Part shown: one piece after another, positions 1-8,100 of the stretch
How positions within the stretch are numbered: the stretch's first letter is position 1
How the letters are laid out: each line of letters begins with the position of its first letter
Assembly: GCF_031732815.1 (NCBI RefSeq)
Contig: NZ_JAVMKF010000030.1
Location: 1-8,935 of the forward strand
Direction: 5' to 3'
Length of the DNA: 8,935 nucleotides
Origin: Accumulibacter sp031732815
GTDB taxonomy: Bacteria; Pseudomonadota; Gammaproteobacteria; Burkholderiales; Rhodocyclaceae
Translations under genes and position numbers: made by a program
Notes under the pieces: generated by a model
Seen by the model: only the letters and a program-made list of their open reading frames with translations
The model's database searches: none
What the model was told of the DNA's origin: nothing

Positions 1-16
1 GGTAGGCGCCCCGCCA

Positions 17-48
17 GGTGTATTTTCAGTCCGCGCTCGGTGTATACT
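17..48 (+). promoter_or_regulatory. possible intI promoter/leader with a GGTGTAT direct repeat
   Basis: The 94-base leader of intI holds a -10-like TATACT (43-48), with no good -35 at the right spacing. The heptamer GGTGTAT occurs twice, at 17-23 and 39-45, 22 bases apart (about two helical turns), and the second copy overlaps the -10-like element. Such spacing would suit an operator or a recombinase-binding direct repeat. In well-studied integrons the attI site with IntI-binding repeats lies on this side of intI, but no convincing GTTRRRY core is visible here. No LexA box (CTGT-N8-ACAG) is present. This is a weak call from pattern only. Confidence 0.25.
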
Positions 49-94
49 CCGGCGCTGTTGGCGCATCCTGCTGATCTTCAATGATTCACTGACC

Positions 95-1123
95 ATGAAC
101 ACCCCCATTGATCCGACAAACGCACCTCCGGCGCTCCCCTCCGCTCCTGGCAAGAGCCCCCCCGAACCGAGGCTGCTCGACCAGGTGCGTGCGCAGATCC
201 GACTGCGCCATTACAGCATACGAACTGAATCACAATATGTGCAGTGGGTCAAGCGGTTCGTGCTGTTCCATGGGAAACGCCACCCGCGCGAGATGGGAGC
301 GCCGGAGGTCGAGGCGTTTCTGAGCCATCTGGCGGTCGAAGGTCATGTGGCGTCGGCTACGCAGAATCAGGCTCTCTCGGCGCTGCTCTTCCTTTACCGT
401 CAGGTGCTCGGCATCGAGTTGCCCTGGCTGGACGAGATGGTGCGAGCCAAACGCCCACAACGCTTGCCGGTTGTCCTCACTCGCGGCGAAGTTCAGCGCG
501 TGCTGGAGCGGATGGACGGGGTCTACAGCCTCCTTGCGCGTCTGCTGTACGGCACCGGAATGCGCTTGATGGAAGTGATTCGCCTGCGGGTGAAGGACGT
601 CGATTTTGCTCAGGGTGAAATCCTCATCCGTGACGGCAAGGGCGCCAAAGACCGGGTGACGATGCTGCCCGAGGGAGTAAGCGCTGACCTGCGCGAGCAC
701 CTGCAGCGGCGGAAACTCGTCTTCGAGGATGATCTGCGGGCCGGCAAGGCGAGCGTCTATCTGCCGGACGCGCTGGCGCGAAAGTACCCAGCGGCAAGCA
801 CATCCTGGCTCTGGCAGTACGTTTTCGTTGCGGGAAGTTACTCGGTCGATCCGCGCAGCGGCGTGGAGAGGCGTCATCACCTGGACGAAAAGCTGCTGCA
901 GCGCGCGATGAAAAAAGCGGTGCTCGCGTCAGGCATCGACAAGCCAGCCACTCCGCACACGCTGCGCCATTCCTTTGCCACCCATTTGCTCGATGGCGGC
1001 TACGACATCCGAACGGTGCAGGAACTGCTTGGCCATGCCGACGTGAGCACGACGATGATCTACACGCATGTGCTCCAGCGCGGTGGGCGTGGCGTTCGCA
1101 GCCCGCTCGATTCGCTCCTTTGA
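95..1123 (+). CDS. intI: Integron integrase IntI (tyrosine recombinase)
   Basis: This is a 342-residue site-specific tyrosine recombinase that would insert and excise gene cassettes by attI x attC recombination. Residues 27-115 form the core-binding SAM-like domain and about 125-330 the catalytic domain. The catalytic set is complete: R157 (in GTGMRL), K182 (in GKGAKDR), H288 and R291 (HTLRH), H314 (LLGH) and nucleophile Y323 (IYTHVL). Each sits 11 residues after its counterpart in class 1 IntI1. The IntI-specific extra domain that separates integron integrases from XerC/D is at about 223-265 (LPDALARKYP, DPRSGVERRHH). The C-terminus (GVRSPLDSLL) is canonical. The first 25 residues are a proline-rich extension typical of environmental IntI. 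The ATG at 95 has no strong Shine-Dalgarno, but no in-frame alternative fits. The gene faces two decayed minus-strand genes. Cassettes are expected beyond the left edge, so activity cannot be judged from this window. Confidence 0.97.
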   Translation: MNTPIDPTNAPPALPSAPGKSPPEPRLLDQVRAQIRLRHYSIRTESQYVQWVKRFVLFHGKRHPREMGAPEVEAFLSHLAVEGHVASATQNQALSALLFLYRQVLGIELPWLDEMVRAKRPQRLPVVLTRGEVQRVLERMDGVYSLLARLLYGTGMRLMEVIRLRVKDVDFAQGEILIRDGKGAKDRVTMLPEGVSADLREHLQRRKLVFEDDLRAGKASVYLPDALARKYPAASTSWLWQYVFVAGSYSVDPRSGVERRHHLDEKLLQRAMKKAVLASGIDKPATPHTLRHSFATHLLDGGYDIRTVQELLGHADVSTTMIYTHVLQRGGRGVRSPLDSLL

Positions 1124-1320
1124 CGCGCGCGGGCTGCCGGCCGGATACGGCGCGCGGCGAATGCGCTTGCCGTTGTCCTGGAACGTGCCGGTGTGAACCC
1201 GCTTCAGGCGCGTCGCGTCAGCGCCAAGACCGCTTCCGGGCCAACCGGCGAAGACCGGAATGGCGCGGCGCAAGCGGCTTAGGGAACGCCCACCGCAGCC
1301 TCCTCCGGCAGCGCGTGAAT
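1124..1320. other. Convergent spacer between intI and the Pat-like pseudogene
   Basis: This is 197 GC-rich bases between the intI stop and the likely original stop of the minus-strand acetyltransferase remnant. I see no convincing gene, no attC-like core pair and no hairpin followed by a T run on either strand. Open frames crossing it are extensions of frames from the flanking genes. Confidence 0.5.
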
Positions 1321-3907
1321 TCAGCCCCGGTCGGCCGGCGTGATCGCCACCCCGGGTGCGTCGGAACGGCCAGCTGCGGCGCTGATCGGTGGCCTCCGCC
1401 GGGCGTGTTGGCGGGCTGCTCCAGCGCCAGACGAAGGTCGATCGTTTTCTGCGGTCGGCGCCGCTGGTCGGCGTGAAGCCGAGGCGACGGGCGAGGCGCT
1501 GCATGCGCAGCTCGCCGTCCAGCGTTTCGCCGCGCAACTCGGCGATGCCGCGGCTGCGGCAGTAGCCGACCAGACGTTCGAGCAACAGGCGGCCGAGTCC
1601 CTGGCCTTTGAGCGCGGAGTCGGCGACGATGGCGACGATGGCGAAATCGGCAAAGTTGGCGCAGGTATCGGCAACGGCGGGCACCTCGCCGAGGACGTGG
1701 TCGAGCCCGTCGTCGCCGCGCTCGATCGCGACCAAGGCCATCTCGCGATCGAAGTCGATCTGCGTGAAACGGGCGATGCGCGAACGGGAGATGCTGCGCA
1801 TGGCGTTGAAGAAGCGCATGCGGAAATCTTCGCGCGCCAGCGAGTTGATGAGGTCGCCGAGCGAGGTCTGGTCTTCCGGCCGAATCGGCCGCAGCAGCCG
1901 GGCCCGACCCTGCCAGGCGATCGCTTGTTCGAGTTCCTTCGGATAGGCTCGGATGGCCAGGCGTCGACGATTGATCGCGGCGCTCAAGCGCTCGAGCGCG
2001 CGAGGCCGATGCGGGCGTCGAACGCGACGACACCTGCAGCCTCGACATGCAGGGGGTCGAGTTCGACGCTCGCCACGTGGTCGATTCGGTCAGCAATGGT
2101 GACAGACGAACCAGCGCCTGGCTGAGCGCCTTCTGCAGGGGCGTCCGCTCGCTCTCGGCGAGCTCTTCGGCAAAAAGGGCTGCGCGCGACCAGATCCTGC
2201 GCCAGCATTAGCTTGAGCGGCGGCAGGGCGACGACGCAGCCGCTCTCGCACGCGTTGCCGGCCGCGCTGCGGGCGAGGAAGACGACCGGGCCGAAGAGGG
2301 CATCGCCGGCGACGCCGAGGCGCAGCGCCGGGGGCCGCTACGGGCGCCGTTTGGCCGCAGACGGTAGCCGGTGACGCGACGCGCCGGATGCCGGGCGCGC
2401 AGGCGGTGGCGCAGGTCGCGGGCGGCGATGCGTATCGCTGCCGGCGAAGGGAGGCTGCCGGCCGTCTCGTCGAAAACGGCGCCGTTGGCGAGCAGCAGCG
2501 CGAGATCGACCGGATAGCCGATCTGCTCGGCGGCGAGCAGTGCGGCATCGATGCTGGGGGCGGCTGGCGTGTCGGCGACGACGATGCCGTAGGCTTGCAG
2601 CAGTCGGCGGGTGTGGCGCGCCGACAGCGTTTCGCCGGCCGCGGTCAACGCTTCGCCGACGACGCTGCGGGCGGCTTCACTGTCCGGCGGGAAGTCCGCC
2701 GCAAACGACGGCGGCATCTGGATCAGCAGATCGCGATTGCGTCGGCAATTGAGCACGCCGAGAAATACGGTGATCGTCCTTTCCGGCGAGTCGTGGCTCA
2801 ACACGCCATGCGCCGCGGCGATGCGTTGCGCGTGGAGCATCGCGCCGCCGCCGATCCAGGCGGTAAGGACCTTGTGCTGGCTCTGTCGCGAGACGGCGCA
2901 GAGTGCTGTCGCCACTTCGTCGCTGGCGACGAAGGGCGACGGCGGGCAGACAGTCAGCACGGTATCGGTACGCCTGTCGGCGAGCATGGCCGACAGCGCG
3001 GCCGCCCATCCGTCCGCGCGCATGCCGGGCGGCAGCGCGAGCGGATTGCTCAGGTGCGAACGCGTCTGCAGGCGTTTCTCGAAGTGCCTGAGCGTGGCGG
3101 GCGAAAGGTCGCCCAGGCGGCCGCCGGCGCGCAGCAACGTCTCGGCGGCAATCCGCCCGGGGCCGTGGCCGTTGCCGAGAATCGCCAGGCTGTCGCCGCG
3201 CTGCGGGCGCACGCGCGCCATCGCTTCGACCGCTTCGAACAGCGCGCCGAGCGTATCGACGCTCACCCAGCCGGCCCGCCGCAGCACTGCCTGAAAAACG
3301 TCCTCGGCGCGCAACGGTCCGTCGGTCGCGTCGACTGCCGCCAGCCGCCCACAATGAATGGCGACGAGCGGCTTGTTGCGCCCGGCGGTGCGCCCGGCGG
3401 CGCTGATCGTTGTGGACTGGCTGAGGACGGCGATTTTTCCCGGCTTGATCGGTACCGGCGTGGCCGAGGCATTGAGTCCGCTGCCGGGAACGACGCGTCC
3501 GCCGCTGCCTGGCCCGAGAAGTCGCATCAGCGAAGGCTGCGCCGCTTCGAGAATTCCCTGGCGTGCCGCCGCGATCTCGCTGCGGCGCATCTTGTGCCAC
3601 ATCCGCGGTCCGACGATCACGCCGCGCGTGCCGCGCGCACCGAGTTGCCTGATGATGCACGGCACCAGGTCGAGCGAGGCACAAAGGATCGCCAGGTCGG
3701 GTGTTGTCGCGATTTCGCCGAGCCGAACGTCGCTACCGATGGAAAACAGCGAGCGCCGGTGCGCGCCGACGACATCAGCGGGCCGGCGAAGGCGCCGCCG
3801 GGCAGATTCGCCAGCACCACCCCGGCGTATCGGCTCGCTTCGTCGGGTTCGGCTACTACCGCCACCGACTGCGGACGAAAGAGGAATTCCAGGTTGCGGA
3901 CGGTCAT
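1321..3907 (-). pseudogene. Decayed Pat-like protein acetyltransferase (acyl-CoA synthetase-like + GNAT)
   Basis: The family couples an NDP-forming acyl-CoA-synthetase-like region (CoA-binding, ligase-CoA and ATP-grasp domains) to a C-terminal GNAT domain that acetylates lysines on proteins such as acetyl-CoA synthetase. The start is ATG at 3907 (MTVRNLEFLFRPQSVAVV). Homology then hops between frames: about 3907-3780, 3770-2350 (the long open stretch, with LDLVPCIIRQLGARGTRG and PQRGDSLAILGNGHGPG), 2345-2180 (VAGDALFGPVVFLA, LPPLKLMLAQDL), 2175-2105 (LQKALSQALVRLS), 2100-1990 (VASVELDPLHVEAAGVVAFD) and 1990-1430 (RRRLAIRAYPKELE and the GNAT). The tail hops at least once more, to TIDLRLALEQP and a probable end APGVAITPADRG at 1321. 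The GNAT part (about 1900-1470) keeps the acetyl-CoA loop KGQGLG and ends LARRLGF. At least five small frameshifts break it; one lies at a short A/G homopolymer near 2180. Catalytic motifs of the synthetase half are also lost. It sits 92 bases downstream of the helicase remnant on the same strand, so the two were probably co-transcribed. Sequencing error is an alternative for some of the shifts. Confidence 0.85.
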
Positions 3908-3922
3908 GATGGCCTGATTGCG

Positions 3923-3939
3923 GCCGGCTCAGGGCCGGC
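3923..3939. other. Small GC hairpin in the leader of the Pat-like pseudogene
   Basis: GCCGGC at 3923-3928 is repeated at 3934-3939, and because the hexamer is self-complementary the copies can form a 6-bp stem with a TCAGG loop. It lies between the stop of the upstream helicase remnant (4000) and the ATG at 3907. No T run follows on either strand, so it is not a standard intrinsic terminator. In such GC-rich DNA this may be chance. Confidence 0.25.
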
Positions 3940-3999
3940 TTGGTCGATGCGTTGGGCCGAAGGATGTGCCCATCCTGATCTATTGTCGGAATGAGGGCA

Positions 4000-4902
4000 T
4001 CAGCGCTGCGCCGGCGCGATGTGCAGCGTCGCGAGGACGACCCACCAGGCGTCGGTGTTGATCCAGGGCAGGAAGCGCGCGTCGGTCCGTTTGCGCGTTC
4101 GCCTGACCAGGGCATCGACCCGAACGTCGAGCACCTCGCCGGCCGGCAGCTCGACCGCGCGCGCCAGACGACCGACGAGACCGCCGTCGCCGGTGCGCAG
4201 CGCGAGCTACGGCGGCCGCTCGACGGTCGGCGGCAGGGGGTTGCGCCGGACGACAGCGGCGGTGAGCGGCGGCGTGAAAGGGTTGCCGTCGCGGTCGGCC
4301 GAGCAGAGCGCCAGCGTCTCCCGCGCGCGCGTCTCATGGCGACGTAGTACAGGCGGCGTTCCTCTTCGTCGGCCTGCCGCCAGTTGCCGCCGTCGAGGAT
4401 GACGACATGCCGGAACTCGCGTCCCTTGGCGCCATGCACGGTGGACAACGTCAGCCGGCCGCGCTCGGCATGCCGCGCTTCGTTGCCGAGTTCATGCAGC
4501 GCCTCGCAGGCCAGGCTGGCCGGCAAGGGCGAATTGCCCCGGCTCGCTTCGACTTTGTCGATGAATTGGCGGAAGAGGAGCACCACGGGTTGCCGCCGAT
4601 CACCGCGCGATGGCGGGCGGCGAACCAGCGCGCCAGCGCGCCAAGGTGCCGCAGCGCAGCAGGCGATTCGCCTTGCCGCGCAAGAAGTCGGCCAGGTGAC
4701 AGCCTTCGCGCACCTGGTGCAGGCTTGGGCCGCCATTCTGCTCACCTTCGCCCGCGGCGCAGGCGATGCCGGCGTTCTCGCACCAGGCACGGATCGGTTC
4801 GAGCCTTGCCCGGTTGCGCGCGAGAAGCGCGATGTCGGACCCGTCGGCGCTGGGGTCGAGCGCAGCCAGACGCTCGACTTCGGCCATGACGACCGCTGCC
4901 TG
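4000..4902 (-). pseudogene. Decayed UvrD-type helicase C-terminus (probable RecQ-UvrD fusion), cut by the gap
   Basis: This is the C-terminal part of a superfamily 1 DNA helicase, read leftward from the gap. Frame one (4902 to about 4640) gives VVMAEVERLAALDPSADGSD, DIALLARNRARLEPIRAWCE and LRGKANRLLRCGTLARW, typical of UvrD motif IV surroundings. After an 8-bp tandem duplication (4627-4642) and a further one-base shift, another frame gives LFRQFIDKVEASRG and the hallmark LSTVHGAKGREFRHVVILDG (motif V), followed by ADEEERRLYYVAM, where motif VI begins. A two-base insertion after that ATG (near 4335) shifts to RARETLALCSADRDGNPF. That frame meets an amber TAG at 4209-4207, then continues to WINTDAWWVVLATLHIAPAQ and a TGA at 4002-4000. 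Motif order and the GKGREF-type wording resemble long RecQ-UvrD fusions of betaproteobacteria (inference from memory). The N-terminal half would lie in or beyond the gap and is not recognisable to its right. Three frameshifts plus a stop make a working product very unlikely. Confidence 0.8.
4627..4642. repeat. 8-bp tandem duplication AGCGCGCC x2 inside the helicase remnant
   Basis: AGCGCGCC occurs at 4627-4634 and again at 4635-4642. With one copy removed, the minus strand reads TLARW followed by FAARHRAVIGGNPW, restoring the family wording (…TLARW…NPW…). With both copies the frame runs into a TGA near 4600. This is therefore a frame-breaking slippage duplication and the clearest single lesion in the pseudogene. 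Confidence 0.8.
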
Positions 4903-5002
4903 NNNNNNNNNNNNNNNNNNNNNNNNNNNNNNNNNNNNNNNNNNNNNNNNNNNNNNNNNNNNNNNNNNNNNNNNNNNNNNNNNNNNNNNNNNNNNNNNNN
5001 NN
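4903..5002. other. Assembly gap (100 N)
   Basis: Exactly 100 undetermined bases. The round length suggests a default scaffold spacer of unknown true size. Any reading frame drawn across it is artificial. It interrupts the minus-strand helicase remnant, and no continuation of that helicase is recognisable in 5003-5164. Confidence 0.98.
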
Positions 5003-5164
5003 CGGCGGCAGCTTGCATGCCGGCGTGTGCTTGCGCCTCGTCCTGGGCGGTGGGCACGCTGCACGCTCCCCGCCTGAATCAAGAAATCCCGCACCAGGCG
5101 CGCCGTGCTGATGGACAATAGCCCACTTCGCGAAGCACACCACCACGGCCCATTTCGATCGGCG

Positions 5165-8100
5165 ATGAAACTCGAACAACTGCAGAGCAATGCGGCGATC
5201 CGCGGCATCGTTCCCGACGCATTGGTGAGCGTGGTCAGCGTTCAGTGGTTTGGCTCCGAAGCTCTGGAGCTGACCTACAAGACGGCCGCCGGGCGCGTCG
5301 CCAACGAGCTCCTTTACCGCCACGACGAGGAACGCCTGGAAGTCGTCGAGCACGGCCGGCCGTGGAGCTTCGACGGCGATGGCGCACTTTTCCGGCTGGT
5401 TTCCGAGGCCCAGCGCATCCGGCTCGCGCATCTGTTCGACCCGGTTCTGGCCGTGCATACCTCGGTCGTCGACCCGCTGCCGCATCAGATTACCGCCGTC
5501 TACGAAAGCATGCTGCCGCGCCAGCCGCTGCGCTTCCTGCTCGCCGACGACCCCGGCGCCGGCAAGACGATCATGGCCGGCCTGCTGATCAAGGAACTCG
5601 TCGCGCGCGGTGACCTGCAGCGCTGCCTGATCGTCTGCCCGGGCGGCCTCGCCGAACAGTGGCAGGACGAACTCTACCGCCGCTTCCACCTGCCGTTCGA
5701 GATTCTCACCAACGACAAGCTCGAAGCCGCACGCACCGGCAACTGGTTTCTCGAAACCAGGCTGTGCATTGCCCGCCTCGACAAGCTCGCGCGTAATGAG
5801 GCCGTGCAGCAGAAGCTGCAGGTGCCCGATTGCCGCTGGGACCTCATCGTCTGCGACGAAGCGCACAAGATGTCGGCCACCGTCTTCGGGAGCGAGACCA
5901 AGTACACTCGGCGTTATCGCCTCGGCCAACTCCTGTCGACGCTGACGCGGCACTTCCTGCTCATGTCGGCCACGCCGCACAACGGCAAGGAAGCCGACTT
6001 CCAGTTGTTCATGGCGCTGCTCGATGGCGACCGCTTCGAAGGTCGCTACCGGGATGGCGTGCACAGCGCCGACGTGTCGGACCTGATGCGCCGTATGGTC
6101 AAGGAGAGTCTGCGCAAGTTCGACGGCACGCCGCTCTTTCCCGAGCGCATCGCCTACACCGTGCCCTACCGCCTCTCGGACGGCGAAGCCGCGCTCTACC
6201 GGGCGGTCACCGACTACGTGCGTGAGGAATTCAACCGTGCGGAGGCGCTGGAAAACGACAAGCGCGCCGGCACCGTCGGCTTCGCCCTGACCATCCTGCA
6301 ACGGCGCCTGGCTTCCTCTCCCGAAGCCATCCACCAATCGCTGCGCCGCCGGCGCGAACGGCTGGATGGCCGACTGCGCGAACTGGAGATCCTCCAACGC
6401 GGCGGCCAGGCCGCAAGCATCGTGTCTGCCGCTCTGCCGGTCCTCGACGGCGAAGACCTCGACGACCTGGACGAAGCGCCCGACGACGAAGTCGCTGCCG
6501 CCGAAGAACAGATTCTCGACCAGGCCACCGCTGCCCGCTCGATGGCCGAATTGCGCAGCGAAATCGACACTCTGAGCAGGCTCGAAAGGCAGGCTTTCGC
6601 CGTCTGTCGCAGTGGCACCGACACCAAGTGGTGCCAACTGACCAGCCTGCTCTCCGAGGTCTTCACGCCGAGCGCCATCGGCCAGCATCTTGCCCAGGCG
6701 CGCGCGCCGTACGCGGCCCGAGCGATCCCGCCGCCGAACCCGTCGCCAGGCCAGAAACTGGTCATCTTCACCGAGCACCGCGACACGCTCAACTATCTCG
6801 AGCAACGCATCCGCACGCTGCTCGGTCGCAACGACGCGGTCGTCGTCATCCACGGCGGCGTCGGCCGCGAACAGCGCCTGGCCGTGCAGGAATCGTTCCG
6901 GCACGATCCCGCGGTACAGGTATTGCTCGCTACCGACGCCGCCGGTGAGGGAATCAACCTGCAACGTGCGCACCTGATGGTCAACTACGACCTGCCGTGG
7001 AACCCCAACCGGATCGAGCAGCGCTTCGGCCGCATCCACCGCATCGGGCAGACCGAGGTCTGCCACCTGTGGAACCTGGTCGCCGACGACACGCGCGAAG
7101 GCGATGTCTATCGCCGCCTGCTGGAAAAGCTCGAACAGGCGCGCCAAGCGCTTGGCGGGCAGGTGTTCGATGTGCTCGGCAAGCTCGCCTTCGAGTCCGG
7201 CGGCAAGGTTCTGTCGCTGCGCGAACTGCTGATCGAAGCCATTCGCTACGGCGAGCAGCCCGAGGTGAGGGCCTACCTGAGCACCGTCCTCGATCTGGCG
7301 ATGGATCGCGAACACCTGCGGAGCCTGCTCGAGGAGCGCGCGCTGGCGCACGACGCGATGGACGCCAGCCGGGTGCAGCGCATCCGCGAGGAGATGGAGC
7401 GTGCCGATGCCCGCCGGCTGCAACCGCATTACATCGAGTCGTTCTTCCTCGCAGCGTTCACGCAACTCGGCGGCACCGTCCGCCAGCGCGAGCCCCGGCG
7501 CTACGAAATCACGCATGTACCCGCGCGGCTGGGCAACCGCGATCGCCTGATCGGGACCGGCGAGCCCGTGCTGCCGCGCTACGAGCGAATCGCCTTCGAG
7601 AAGTCGCTCGTCGCACCGGCCGGCCAGCCGCTGGCGGCATTCGTCTGCCCCGGCCACGCATTGCTCGATGGCCTCATCGATCTGACCCTGGAGCGCCATC
7701 GCGATCTGCTCAAGCGCGGCAGCGTGCTGGTTGACGACGGCGACTTCGGGCTGCAGCCGCGCGTGCTGTTCTACCTCGAGCATGCCATTCAGGACGCCGG
7801 CCTCAGCCGCACCGGCGAGCGTCACGTCGTCTCGAAGCGCATGCTCTACGTCGAAATCGACGCCAGCCACCGCACGCGTCATGTGCACTACGCGCCCTAT
7901 CTCGACTATCGGCCACTCGCGCCGGACGAGCCGGCCAGCGAAGCGATTCTCGATCGCCCTGAATGCCGGTGGATCACGCGCGAACTCGAGGGGCAGGTGC
8001 TGCGCTACGCGATCACCCACATCGTGCCGGAGCATCTGGCCGAGGTCCGCCGTCGTCGGCTCGAATTGATCGGCAAGACCGAAGCGGCGGTCAAGGATCG

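Noticed and set aside
55..70. Possible LexA box before intI (CTGT then CCTG)
   Set aside because: The right half should be ACAG. Only the left half matches.
1340..2125. A 261-codon plus-strand open frame
   Set aside because: It is the antisense of the GNAT domain, whose wording (RRRLAIRAYPKELE, KGQGLG) is clear on the minus strand.
2388..3917. A 509-codon plus-strand open frame
   Set aside because: It lies exactly opposite the longest open part of the Pat-like gene and its arginine/glycine-rich wording matches no family I know. It is an antisense shadow.
2208..5057. A 949-codon minus-strand open frame across the gap
   Set aside because: It strings together pieces of two different pseudogenes plus the N run. 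Only 3770-2350 and about 4600-4335 of it carry real homology.
5071..5100. Inverted repeat CGCCTG...CAGGCG right of the gap
   Set aside because: Only 6 bp with an 18-base loop and no T run. It is likely chance in GC-rich sequence.
5128..5137. CTTCGCGAAG palindrome, partly repeated at the right edge (CTTCGCGAAA)
   Set aside because: Short GC palindrome. The second copy lies inside the AAA-like coding start and there is no other support for a shared site.
5003..5164. Minus-strand frames right of the gap as the N-terminus of the helicase
   Set aside because: None shows RecQ or UvrD wording. The gap size is unknown, so linkage cannot be assumed.
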